17,504 bases of DNA from Nitrososphaerales archaeon TH5895 (lineage in GTDB: Archaea > Thermoproteota > Nitrososphaeria > Nitrososphaerales > Nitrososphaeraceae). The DNA is taken from contig JAATVS010000104.1 of NCBI GenBank assembly GCA_014523695.1, forward strand, positions 1-17,504. The letters are read 5' to 3'. The first letter of the stretch is position 1. Each line of letters begins with the position of its first letter. The notes under the pieces are model-generated. The model had not been told where the DNA came from. It saw only the letters and a program-made list of their open reading frames with translations, and did not search any database. The position numbers were made by a program, and so were the translations under genes. Shown here one piece after another: positions 1-8,349 of the stretch.

Positions 1-237
1 GATTTCCCTCAAATGTTATCTAGAATAATACCAAGAGACATGGAATATCAGCATGAGAATATGTGGCATGATGGTAATGGACACTCACATGTTCGAGCAT
101 CTTTGATTGGTCCAAGCCTGACTATTCCATTCAAGGATGGTACTTTCCTGTTAGGGACTTGGCAACAGATAGTCTTTCTAGAAATGGATATTAGTAAAAG
201 AGAACGTAAGGTGATACTTCAGATAATAGGGGAATAA
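1..237 (+). CDS. YjbQ/UPF0047 family protein, C-terminal part (gene cut by window edge)
   Basis: The reading frame is open from base 1 and ends at a TAA at 235-237, so the N-terminal part, perhaps 55-65 residues judging by family length, lies outside the window. The first ATG, at 13, is internal. The visible part carries the hallmark YjbQ pattern: an acidic/aromatic segment leading into HDGNGHSHVRA, then LIGPS, then a Gly-rich turn and LGTWQQI, ending in a basic beta-strand (RKVILQI). YjbQ proteins are small trimeric beta-rich proteins. Some have been linked to thiamine-phosphate synthase-like activity in complementation studies, but the physiological role is unsettled. The conserved His, Asp and Glu residues cluster in the putative active site. 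Family assignment is confident; function is not. A strong hairpin follows 37 bases downstream. Confidence 0.9.
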   Translation, partial: DFPQMLSRIIPRDMEYQHENMWHDGNGHSHVRASLIGPSLTIPFKDGTFLLGTWQQIVFLEMDISKRERKVILQIIGE

Positions 238-273
238 GAGAAAATTTCATTGTATTATCATAAAAAGTAGGGA

Positions 274-314
274 TAGGACGACCAAAATTGTAGAGTGTAA
301 GTGGGGTCGTCCTA
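274..314 (+). terminator. Hairpin downstream of the yjbQ-like gene
   Basis: TAGGACGACC at 274-283 is repeated as its exact reverse complement at 305-314, giving a 10-bp stem with a 21-base loop, 37 bases after the stop codon. It is GC-rich against AT-rich surroundings. Only short T runs follow, so it is not a classical bacterial terminator. It could be a 3'-end processing or stability element, or a protein-binding site. Confidence 0.4.
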
Positions 315-524
315 CCTAATTCAATCGTATTTTAAGCCTATTGTGTCATAGCTTTTATTATTATGATGCATATCTATCTATCTCGTTATTGTATCATTGA
401 AAACACGAAGATTCTTTCTAATCATAATCTAAAGTAGGTAATAGGATCCATCATGCGGGGTACTAGTGGATAGGCATACTGAAGGGGTACACCAGCGTTC
501 TCTTCCAACTATAGCTTTAGTAAC

Positions 525-611
525 TTATATCATTAAAACTATCAAAGCAGCAGCCAATGTAAGAATAGCCGCAGCAGTTAGCAAGGCCTTTGTTCTTCGA
601 TCGAAATGCAT
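525..611 (-). CDS. Possible 28-residue single-span membrane microprotein
   Basis: On the minus strand an ATG at 611-609 opens a 28-codon frame ending in TAA at 527-525. The peptide begins MHFDRRTKALL and continues as a run of Ala, Leu and Ile of about 18 residues with no charge, then stops. A short basic N-terminus followed by one hydrophobic helix is what a small membrane peptide with its N-terminus inside looks like. An in-frame GTG eight codons upstream is an alternative start. It lies alone in the spacer before the flavoprotein gene, on the opposite strand. No homolog is recognised. Ala/Leu-rich short frames can arise by chance, so this is a candidate only. Confidence 0.35.
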   Translation of the reverse strand: MHFDRRTKALLTAAAILTLAAALIVLMI

Positions 612-845
612 ATTTTTGTAGTAACAGTCATACACTTAAGCATTTTTTGGTTCTTGTTACGGTGTATTGCAACCATGAATATGCCTAAGTATATAGGTAC
701 CTTGTATATGACTGAGGTTTCCTCTACTTAAATGTCTAAATCTGAATGCACGAGCGGATAAGTCTAGTTCTAACCCCACTTTTTTGCGTGCGTTAGATTG
801 CAAACACCTACACGTAGTGCAAACAAGGCAGTCATCTCCAATTTG

Positions 846-853
846 TTAAATAT
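846..853 (+). promoter_or_regulatory. TATA box of the flavoprotein gene
   Basis: TTAAATAT is centred about 25 bases before the ATG at 874. In archaea the TATA box sits about 26 bases before the transcription start, so this spacing predicts a leaderless mRNA. No Shine-Dalgarno sequence precedes the ATG, which agrees. Confidence 0.5.
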
Positions 854-873
854 TACTTATCTGAAATATATGA

Positions 874-2694
874 ATGGTTGAAAAGAAGAAAAATCCATCA
901 TTGCATTCCTGTGATGTTCTAATTATAGGTGGCGGCTCTGCCGGTCTTCGAGCTGCGATAGAAGCTCATGATACCGGTGCTCATGTTCTCATAATTAGTA
1001 AGAGTAGAAAAGGAGATCCTCACACCGTACTCGCAAGAGGAGGTATAAACGCAGCTCTTGGTACTATGGATCCAGAAGATAACTGGATGATGCATGCAGC
1101 TGATACTCTAAGAGAAGGAGAATTGCTTGCAGACTATGAGAGAGTTGAGATACTTTGCAAAAGTGCATCTGGTGCTGTGAATAAATTAGTCAATTGGGGT
1201 GCCAGATTTCATAGAGAGGAAGATGGTAGATTAACACAGCGCTTCTTTGGCGCACATACTTATAGAAGGACTGTATTTTACGAAGATTGGACCGGTGAAG
1301 AAATAATTCGTGTTTTGATGGACCAAGTTGATCAGCGGGGAATCGAAATTATAGACAATGTTTACATTACAAAATTATTAAAATCATCTGACGTAAATAG
1401 AGAAGAATCGGCAGGAGAAGAGACAGAACGGGATGAAGTCAAAGGGGCACTTGGCATAAATATTGAAAGAAAAGAAATTCTGATATTCGAATGCAGCTCA
1501 CTAATACTTGCTACTGGTGGATATACCCGAGTCTACTCAGTCAGCAGTTCTAGAATTTTTGAAAACTATGGAGAAGGTGTGGCTCTGGCATACGAAGCAG
1601 GTGTAGATTTGGTAGATATGGAGATGGTCCAGTTTCATCCTACCGGAATGGTTTGGCCAGAGAAAGCATTGGGTACTCTAGCTACTGAAGCAATACGTGG
1701 CGAAGGAGGGATACTGCTAAATTCAAAGGGTGAAAGGTTCATGAAAAATTATTACCCTGAGCGAATGGAGCTAGGTCCACGCGACATAGTGGCGCGTGCA
1801 AATTATAATGAAATAGTAAATGGCAGAGGCACGGAACATGGTGGAGTTTGGCTAGATGTAACTCATTTATCAAGGGAAAAAATCTTAGACAGGCTGCCAA
1901 CTATGTATGAACAGTTTAAAAAGATTGATGGAATCGACATATCCAAAGAGAAAATGGAAGTCGGACCGACTGCACATTATTCGATGGGCGGAGTAGTAGT
2001 AGATATAAGGTGCAAAACCAAAATTAGTGGATTATTTGCCGTTGGAGAAGTAATAAGTCAGATTCATGGTGCTAATCGTTTAGGTGGTAATAGCCTACTA
2101 GACACAGTAGTTTTCGGGAAAATTGCAGGAGATGAAGCAGGGAGATTAGCAATGGAAGTACGAGAAAAAAGCAAAACCGGAACACCATCTCTGTTACGAT
2201 TGAAAGTTAATAATCAAGAGGAGTTTGAAGATAGAATTTTTGAGGTTAAGGAACCTGCAAAGTTTCGCAATGAGATACAAGAATTAATGAAACAGAATGC
2301 AGGAATAATAAGAGACGAGACAAAGCTGAAAAATGGATTGAAAAGAATTTTGGAATTGAAGAAGGAGTTTTATTCCAAACGCAGTACTTTTAAAGAATTC
2401 AAAATTGAGGATGATAACTGTGAAAATGTTGTTCTAACCTGGGAGGTAAAGTCGTCGTTGGTTATTTGTGAAGCAATAATAAGATGTGCCTTGATGCGCC
2501 AAGAGAGTAGAGGAGCTCATTACCGGTCTGATTTTCCAAAGATGAATGAAAAGGAATGGAATGTGAACATCTATTGCAGGAAGGATGGTAAAGAAATGGT
2601 ATTACTTAAACAGAATGTGAAAGAAATCAAAGGACCGTTGGCAGATTTACTTAAAGCACATATCAAACCAAAACACCATCGTGAATTCGAATAG
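874..2694 (+). CDS. Succinate dehydrogenase/fumarate reductase-type flavoprotein subunit, orphan copy
   Basis: This 606-residue FAD enzyme belongs to the SdhA/FrdA/NadB family. The dinucleotide-binding GGGSAG is at residues 19-24. His50, in PHTVLARGG, sits where SdhA attaches FAD covalently; L-aspartate oxidase lacks this His, so SDH/FRD is favoured over NadB. By alignment from memory to E. coli SdhA the substrate residues are all present: His255 (HPTGM), Glu272 (ahead of RGEGG), Arg303 (GPRD), His368 (HYSMGG) and Arg402 (GANRLGGNS). The C-terminal helical domain ends with the family's ESRGAHYRSDFP motif. It should interconvert succinate and fumarate, or a similar dicarboxylate, normally docked on an iron-sulfur subunit and a membrane anchor. 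None of these is encoded within the window, so this may be a paralog using another electron partner, or one that borrows subunits from elsewhere. The start is chosen because a TATA box lies 25 bases upstream. Confidence 0.88.
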   Translation: MVEKKKNPSLHSCDVLIIGGGSAGLRAAIEAHDTGAHVLIISKSRKGDPHTVLARGGINAALGTMDPEDNWMMHAADTLREGELLADYERVEILCKSASGAVNKLVNWGARFHREEDGRLTQRFFGAHTYRRTVFYEDWTGEEIIRVLMDQVDQRGIEIIDNVYITKLLKSSDVNREESAGEETERDEVKGALGINIERKEILIFECSSLILATGGYTRVYSVSSSRIFENYGEGVALAYEAGVDLVDMEMVQFHPTGMVWPEKALGTLATEAIRGEGGILLNSKGERFMKNYYPERMELGPRDIVARANYNEIVNGRGTEHGGVWLDVTHLSREKILDRLPTMYEQFKKIDGIDISKEKMEVGPTAHYSMGGVVVDIRCKTKISGLFAVGEVISQIHGANRLGGNSLLDTVVFGKIAGDEAGRLAMEVREKSKTGTPSLLRLKVNNQEEFEDRIFEVKEPAKFRNEIQELMKQNAGIIRDETKLKNGLKRILELKKEFYSKRSTFKEFKIEDDNCENVVLTWEVKSSLVICEAIIRCALMRQESRGAHYRSDFPKMNEKEWNVNIYCRKDGKEMVLLKQNVKEIKGPLADLLKAHIKPKHHREFE

Positions 2695-3085
2695 TTAGAT
2701 GATTCAACAATGACTTGCCGAAATATCAAGAAGATAATTAAACAAAATAAATGGGGGAAGAGGATATATTTAGACAGGTGTAGTTACTGCTAGAGGGCCG
2801 TTGCAATTGATACTATGATTAGTACCATGTTGTTAGTCTGCCGTAATTCATATATCAGGATATGGCTGCAAAACTGGATCCTAACACAGGTAATATAACT
2901 CAATATCAAGTCTGTTCGCTTATATGAATATATTACAATTGTCCGGAATGTGCTGACGACAAGAAAAACTTCTGACTCTGGCCCAGATTGCTTTTGCTTA
3001 TGATCAATTCCGAGATATAACAAATATCTGTCTACAACAGGAGTATTTTCCAATATTCTGCTTTATGGCGATACACAATGTACGC
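2695..3085. other. Spacer between convergent flavoprotein and oxidase genes
   Basis: This 391-base stretch separates two convergent genes. An 87-codon minus-strand frame (3053-2790) crosses it, but its protein has no recognisable motif and a random-looking composition, and it was not accepted. No clear hairpin or long T-tract was seen. Confidence 0.5.
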
Positions 3086-4897
3086 TCACTCTTGCTGGTG
3101 ATGGTCATGATGGTCTATTTGATGGTGATGAAAATCTTTCAATCTCTCGTGGACCTGGTTTCTAAACAAAGTCAAACCAATTCTCTTAGCATATGGTTGT
3201 CCTTTCGTAAACGATTCAGCCAATTTTCTAACAAATTCCATTTCTACTTTTGGAGGCATAGGAGGATCGAATGGATCTACGTATGCTTCAATTATCGCTG
3301 GTTTTTTATCTGACATGGCTTCATGCATAATTGAATCTACCTCATTAGGCTCCTTAATAGAATATCCTTTACCTCCACAAGCTTCAGCAAAGCTTGTGTA
3401 ATCAATTGGCGTAAATTCTACGCCAAATTCAGGGTTTCCAAGGAAAGCCATCTGCTCCCATCGAATCATTCCTAGTATGTCATTTTTTATTATGACGATC
3501 TTTATTGGCAAATCATATTGAACGGCTGTTGCAAATTCGCCCATAAGCATCGTAAACCCGCCATCCCCAACAAAAGCTACTGACTGCCTTTCTGGAAATG
3601 CAATCTGTGCTGCTATTGCATAAGGTAATCCACATGCCATACTTGCAAGGGTACCAGAAAGCGAGAATTTCATACCCTTTCTGATATTAATATAACGAGC
3701 TGCCCAACTTGTAATCGTTCCGCTATCTACAGATATTATGGCATCATCTTTCAATTCAGCAGATACAGCAGCAGCAATAACCTGTGGTTTAATTGGTTTG
3801 TCAGTTCTAGTACTTCGTTCCTTTAGTAAATCAATCCAATTTTTCATTGCTTGTTGTTTAGATCTCAAAAAGTCCAGGTTTCTTTTCTGCCATAAAAGAG
3901 GATGTAGCGCAGCTAGAATGAGCCTGGAATCGCCTACTAAGCCAACTTCTACAGGATACCGTAAACCAATCTTTTCTGCCTTTATATCAATTTGAATACC
4001 TTTTGCCCGACCCGGTTTTGGCAGATAATCTATGTAAGGAAATGATGTTCCAATCATAAGTAATGTATCAGCTTCGTTCATGGCATCGCTAGCTGGGTCG
4101 GTTCCCAAAAGTCCTAGCCCTCCAATACTTACTGGATGAATATCTGGAATTACCGCTTTACCCAATAAAGCTTTGACTACAGGGGCACCTAACCGTTCTG
4201 CAACAGCTATTACTTCATCTCCAGCACCCAGTGCTCCCTGTCCTACCAATACTACCACTCTCTCTCCTGAATTCAAAATATTTGCAGCCTTCTCTATCAA
4301 TTTTGGATCTGATGTAAACTTAGGAATACTGACATCAGATGTATGCCCACCAACTTTGTGCCTGGAATATCTTCCTTTCAATCTCATTTCTTGAACATCT
4401 ATAGGAATTGTTAAATGGCTTACTCCTCTCTGCGACATTGCACTTCTGCATGCAATATCGACAGCCATCTCGGTCTGTTCGGGATTGTTTATAATAGCAT
4501 TGTAAACTGCAACATCTGAGTATAGCTGTAGCAGATTAACATCTTGCTGGTAGCTAGAATTCATCAAATCAGAGTAAGTTGTTCCAGTGATAGCAATAAC
4601 AGGAGTATTATCAGCTTTGGCATCATACAATCCATTTAAGAGATGTATTGCGCCAGGACCTGAAGTAGCAACACATGCACCTAGTTTTCCGGTATACTTT
4701 GCATACGCACAGGCCATAAATGCCGCTGATTCTTCGTGTCTTACCAGTATGAATTTGATTTTATTTTGTCTTTGCCTTAATGCTTCGATAAAACCGTTGA
4801 TACCATCACCAGGTAATCCAAAAATAACATTTACGTTCCAATCAATTAACGCTTCAGCAATAATATCAGCAGTTCTTAAATTCTCATATTCGCTCAT
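3086..4897 (-). CDS. Pyruvate oxidase/pyruvate:quinone oxidoreductase-like ThDP enzyme (PoxB/YdaP type)
   Basis: This 603-residue enzyme has the three-domain layout of the acetolactate synthase/pyruvate oxidase superfamily. The N-terminal pyrimidine domain carries GLPGDGING (27-35) and the catalytic Glu55 in RHEESAAF. A central FAD-type domain has the VGQGALGAGDE region and the MIGTSFPY segment. The C-terminal pyrophosphate domain has the Mg/ThDP motif from GDGG (444-447, Asp445) to Asn472. Overall it is closest to E. coli PoxB and Bacillus YdaP, sharing VDPFDPPMPPK and the KGQP segment with the latter. The expected reaction is oxidative decarboxylation of pyruvate to acetate and CO2, with electrons to quinone or oxygen. 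The tail RIGLTLFRNQVHERLKDF could be an amphipathic helix like the PoxB membrane-docking peptide. It is followed by HHHQIDHHDHHQQE, seven His in eleven residues, which is unusual. The exact substrate and acceptor are inferred, not proven. Confidence 0.85.
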   Translation of the reverse strand: MSEYENLRTADIIAEALIDWNVNVIFGLPGDGINGFIEALRQRQNKIKFILVRHEESAAFMACAYAKYTGKLGACVATSGPGAIHLLNGLYDAKADNTPVIAITGTTYSDLMNSSYQQDVNLLQLYSDVAVYNAIINNPEQTEMAVDIACRSAMSQRGVSHLTIPIDVQEMRLKGRYSRHKVGGHTSDVSIPKFTSDPKLIEKAANILNSGERVVVLVGQGALGAGDEVIAVAERLGAPVVKALLGKAVIPDIHPVSIGGLGLLGTDPASDAMNEADTLLMIGTSFPYIDYLPKPGRAKGIQIDIKAEKIGLRYPVEVGLVGDSRLILAALHPLLWQKRNLDFLRSKQQAMKNWIDLLKERSTRTDKPIKPQVIAAAVSAELKDDAIISVDSGTITSWAARYINIRKGMKFSLSGTLASMACGLPYAIAAQIAFPERQSVAFVGDGGFTMLMGEFATAVQYDLPIKIVIIKNDILGMIRWEQMAFLGNPEFGVEFTPIDYTSFAEACGGKGYSIKEPNEVDSIMHEAMSDKKPAIIEAYVDPFDPPMPPKVEMEFVRKLAESFTKGQPYAKRIGLTLFRNQVHERLKDFHHHQIDHHDHHQQE

Positions 4898-4930
4898 TTA
4901 ATGTGTATGCATGGATTGTGTTACGTGGTA

Positions 4931-4944
4931 TATATGTACATATA
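4931..4944 (-). promoter_or_regulatory. Palindrome overlapping the probable TATA box of the oxidase gene
   Basis: TATATGTACATATA is a perfect 14-bp palindrome, 34-47 bases before the oxidase ATG. Its AT-rich half can serve as the TATA box for the minus-strand gene, which would leave a short leader of about 12-15 bases. The symmetry could also be an operator for a dimeric regulator, but AT-rich palindromes arise easily by chance. Confidence 0.35.
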
Positions 4945-4982
4945 CACATTGAACTCTAAATTGAAAAGTTTAGGACCTGTTG

Positions 4983-5006
4983 ATGGTTTTACGTTTTGTA
5001 AACCAT
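4983..5006 (-). terminator. Hairpin downstream of the malic enzyme remnant
   Basis: ATGGTTTTAC (4983-4992) and GTAAACCAT (4998-5006) pair as a 9-bp stem with one bulged T and a 5-base loop. It begins 19 bases beyond the last stop codon of the malic enzyme remnant on the minus strand, and lies between it and the oxidase gene. It may mark the old transcript end. Confidence 0.35.
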
Positions 5007-5024
5007 TTTATATGCAATACTTTC

Positions 5025-5905
5025 TTAGGTCTTCTGTAAAACCATACCATTATTATAATTATTGATATGACTCTTAATTGCATCTTTCAATGTTCTTATT
5101 ACAATCGGAAGAATTCTGGGATCATTTACCTTAGGAATTATATATTCCTCATTCAAATGGGGTCGCTCAACTAGAGAGGCAATAGCACATGAAGCAGCGA
5201 CCAACATATCTTCATCCAAACCTTTTACTCTCGTATCAAGTAATGCTCTGAGAACTGAGGGGAATACTACAGCATTGTTAATCTGGTTGGGAAAATCAGA
5301 CCGACCACTAGCTGCAATTCTCGTGCCGGCTTTCAGTACATCGAGGGGGGAGTATTTCAGGATCTGGTTTGCTTTTTCTTGATATTTCATAGTTGGACGT
5401 ATTACCGCTGTTGGTATCGTCTTCTGCGTCTTTACCCTCACCATCATAGTCTTTCAGATCTTCTCTTCCTTCACATATTACCCCTTTGCTATCATTTACA
5501 ATAATATCCTTGCATCCAGCCTTTTGATACCGTAGCCAGCAGAGCCTTCCTGAGATAATTACCTTTATACTGTCTATTTTTCTGCTCAATAATTTTAAAG
5601 TTTATCAATGCTGCCAGAGTGATTACAGCAGTACCATGCTGATCATCGTGAAAAACTGGAATGGAGAGTTCATTTAGAAGTCTTTTTATGATGTCAAATA
5701 CCTTTGGTGACTCTATATCTTCAATATTTATAGCTCCAAAGACAGGTTCGATCGCCTTAACAAAATCTAATTATTTCCTCCTTTCATTTTGTTGTAATGT
5801 ATAACTCAAATGCATTTATGCCGCCTAAGATCTTGAATAAGACTGATTTTCCTTCCATAACGGGAAGTGCACCTTCAGGCCCATCTAGTGTAGTATGGGA
5901 AATGC
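5025..5905 (-). pseudogene. Malic enzyme pseudogene (NAD(P)-dependent, truncated and frameshifted)
   Basis: Pieces of one malic enzyme follow in order on the minus strand but in different frames. Near 5880-5785 is [16 protein letters not shown], ending at TGA (5786-5784). Next comes VKAIEPVFGAINIEDIESP, then PVFHDDQHGTAV, the family's metal/substrate motif. The nucleotide-binding glycine loop (GSAGYGI) lies in a third frame, and AGCKDIIVNDSKGVI returns to another. After CEGRED roughly 60-70 residues seem to be missing before KPDPEILP. A last frame change at a G run near 5345 leads to AASGRSDFPNQINN and the C-terminus, ending at 5025. The N-terminal third is absent or unrecognisable. An intact enzyme would decarboxylate malate to pyruvate, feeding the pyruvate oxidase just downstream on the same strand. 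With several frameshifts plus an internal deletion, this copy is dead rather than misread. Confidence 0.88.
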
Positions 5906-6052
5906 ACTAATTAGTTATATTAACCAAAAGTGGTACAATAAGAAAGGTTATATCTGCGTAATTCTCGTATTAATTTAAGCAAAAGATTCACGGCAATTCG
6001 ACAAGTAGATAAAAAATTACTTTACGCATTTTCCGTTCTTTTGTAATGAAAA

Positions 6053-7393
6053 GTGAAAAATAAAAGATTGACAACAAGATTTGAAGAGTTAGGACTGAGT
6101 GCTGAAATTATTAAAGCACTCAAAGAAAATAGATTTGAAGCTCCTTTTCCTATCCAACAGGAAGCAATACCGTTTATTTTAAGAGGTATAGATGTTATAG
6201 GACAAGCGCATACAGGTACTGGAAAAACGGCAGCTTTTGCGCTGCCTATATTGACCAAAATAAAACGTAGAGGTCCAGTACAAGTAGTGATACTCACTCC
6301 AACACGGGAGCTAACAGTACAAGTTACTGCTGAAATTGAAAAGTTTGCAAGGTATACGGGCATCAGAGCTGTATCTATATACGGAGGCCAAAGTATTGGT
6401 ATCCAGTATAATCAGCTAAGGAAAGGTGTTCAGATAGTGATAGCAACACCCGGCAGATTGATAGACCATATCAAGCGTGGTTCAATTAGACTCGAGGAAG
6501 TAAAGTTTGTGGTACTTGACGAAGCAGATAGAATGCTTGACATGGGTTTTGTCGACGATATCAAGTATATTTTATCCTATATGAGAAAAGACAGGCAAAC
6601 ATGTTTGTTTTCAGCTACTATGCCCCGAGAGGTTTTGAGACTTGCACAAGAATACATGGTTGATCCAAAAGAGATAAGACTCAACGAAAAAGAATTGAGT
6701 CTTGACACTATAGATCAATCTTACCTCGTCGTTCACGAAAAAGAAAAATTCAAGCATCTATGCAATTTTATCAGAAACAAAAATGAGCGACAGACTATAG
6801 TTTTTGCCGCTACAAAGCAAAGAACCCATAGGCTTGCTTCCGAGTTAAAACAAGAGGGATTCAAAGCAATTACAATGCACGGCGATTTATCCCAAGCACA
6901 AAGAGATAGTGCAATGTACAAATTCAGAAAAGGATTTGAAGACATCCTTGTGGCCACTGATATTGCTGCAAGAGGAATTGATGTGCCTGCTGTAGGTCAT
7001 GTGATAAACTATGACATACCTGCAGACCCGCTAATCTATTTTCATCGAATAGGAAGGACAGCAAGAGCTGGTGGAGCGGGAAAGGCTATCTCTTTGGTTT
7101 CTCAGGATAGAGTTGATGACTTTGGAAGAATCCTCAAGACGACCGAAAAACCTATTCATAAACTAAATGAAGAGATGGGAATTGAAATCCCTGTAACTCC
7201 ACAGTATGTACATAGGGATTATCGCCAAAGACACGGTGGTAACAATTATAGAAGATATAATAATACCGACTACAGTAACGGATACAGAAACAACGCTTAT
7301 TCCAATAACTATTCTGGCTACAGAAGCAGAGGACCTAGCTACAACAGTAAGGAGAGTCAGAGGCAGTATGCGAGGGGTGGTAGAACCCAGTAG
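6053..7393 (+). CDS. DEAD-box ATP-dependent RNA helicase with Arg/Gly/Asn/Tyr-rich tail
   Basis: This 446-residue SF2 helicase has the full DEAD-box motif set: an upstream Phe10 and Q-motif Gln35, motif I AHTGTGKT (52-59), Ia PTREL, Ib TPGR, II DEAD (156-159), III SAT (187-189), V in the ATDIAARGID segment and VI HRIGRTAR (331-338). It should unwind short RNA duplexes using ATP, in ribosome assembly, RNA decay or cold adaptation, like bacterial DeaD/CsdA or RhlE. From about residue 388 the protein becomes disordered and rich in Arg, Gly, Asn, Tyr and Ser, with RG and YR pairs, a composition typical of RNA-binding tails. The start is GTG at 6053: the codon two before it is an in-frame stop, and the nearby ATG at 6046 stops after five codons. 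No operon partner. An in-frame TTG five codons later is a less likely start. Confidence 0.93.
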   Translation: MKNKRLTTRFEELGLSAEIIKALKENRFEAPFPIQQEAIPFILRGIDVIGQAHTGTGKTAAFALPILTKIKRRGPVQVVILTPTRELTVQVTAEIEKFARYTGIRAVSIYGGQSIGIQYNQLRKGVQIVIATPGRLIDHIKRGSIRLEEVKFVVLDEADRMLDMGFVDDIKYILSYMRKDRQTCLFSATMPREVLRLAQEYMVDPKEIRLNEKELSLDTIDQSYLVVHEKEKFKHLCNFIRNKNERQTIVFAATKQRTHRLASELKQEGFKAITMHGDLSQAQRDSAMYKFRKGFEDILVATDIAARGIDVPAVGHVINYDIPADPLIYFHRIGRTARAGGAGKAISLVSQDRVDDFGRILKTTEKPIHKLNEEMGIEIPVTPQYVHRDYRQRHGGNNYRRYNNTDYSNGYRNNAYSNNYSGYRSRGPSYNSKESQRQYARGGRTQ

Positions 7394-8304
7394 TAGTAGC
7401 AAGTACGGTACAGGTTGGGGCAGAAGGAGATTTGGTTGCTACTCGGTACTAGTTACAAACGGAATAAATTGAAATTGAAATAACTAGATAGATATGGATA
7501 GACAGATTGTCGAATTAACACCATAACTTGCAGCCCGTTCCAATTCACACTGAAATTCACACTGACGTTCGTTATTTCATATACAACTGCTTCATATCGT
7601 AGTTTATTTGTCTGCAAATATTAGCTATTTTACCATAACTTATAGATCTTCTTTTCCCAAGCGGTAGCATTTTGAGAAAGGCTTGTTACAAATTTTAGAA
7701 ACTATTTTTTCCATATGATCGACATGCTATTGCTTTAGTGGAAAACTGTTTTGTGTTAAAAAAGATTATCATACAACATACTGTATTTTATGGTCAAACC
7801 ACCATATATGTTAAAATGAATAATTGTGTTCTGACATCGCCTGTATTAAGTGAAAGTATTTTTACTAAATTAGTTACAAAGTTTCTGACAATTAGAAATC
7901 TAAAGCTAATTTGTAAATCTGAAGCAACTGTCAATTATCCTGGCAAATTTCATCCATATTGAAGCTATTCGTTCACTATCATTAGAAACAATATCAGACG
8001 TTAACAAACATCTCTTCTGTCGTTATAACGGCATACAATGCGACTTCTTCCTTTTTCATCATATATATTAGGATGGCTAACTACTTAAGTGTATGGATCG
8101 TAGCCCAAGTTTTATCATGATGCGGATACTAAATTACTTATCTAAAAGCAGATCCCTATAGGTGTTATTACTTGTCGACTAATGATTGTAACTAGATTTA
8201 AGGATCCAACTTAAGTTTGTTAGTATTATTTAACAGATTTATATTACTGTGATATAGTAATGCTATTATAATAGGTCGTACGGACTGTACATAGATTATA
8301 ATAA
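7394..8304. other. Long AT-rich spacer with a possible broken small gene
   Basis: No convincing intact gene. A 12-base unit, AATTCACACTGA, is repeated in tandem at 7542-7553 and 7554-7565. CTAGTTA (7449-7455) pairs with TAACTAG (7481-7487) downstream of the helicase, a weak hairpin with a long loop. On the minus strand, a frame from ATG at 8062 (MMKKEEVALYAVITTEEMF) reaches TGA at 7994; a one-base shift would continue it to 7906 (segment RIASIWMKFARIIDS), so a decayed small gene at 7906-8062 is possible. A 74-codon plus frame from GTG at 7738 has no recognisable features. Confidence 0.4.
7542..7565 (+). repeat. Two tandem copies of a 12-base unit
   Basis: AATTCACACTGA occurs twice back to back (7542-7553 and 7554-7565). 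Only two copies are present, so this is most simply a replication-slippage duplication. Confidence 0.7.
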
Positions 8305-8349
8305 TTGAAACGAAGGAATAATTTTTCGATAGGTAATAGATGTGAGTGT

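Noticed and set aside
874..2694. L-aspartate oxidase (NadB) as the identity of the flavoprotein
   Set aside because: The FAD-linking His (His50) is present and no nadA or nadC lies nearby; SDH/FRD type fits better.
2790..3053. 87-codon minus-strand frame downstream of the oxidase gene
   Set aside because: No recognisable motif, mixed random composition and no promoter; lies in a convergent spacer.
7738..7962. 74-codon plus-strand frame starting at GTG
   Set aside because: No family resemblance or promoter; the opposite strand is open in part too, as expected of AT-rich non-coding DNA.
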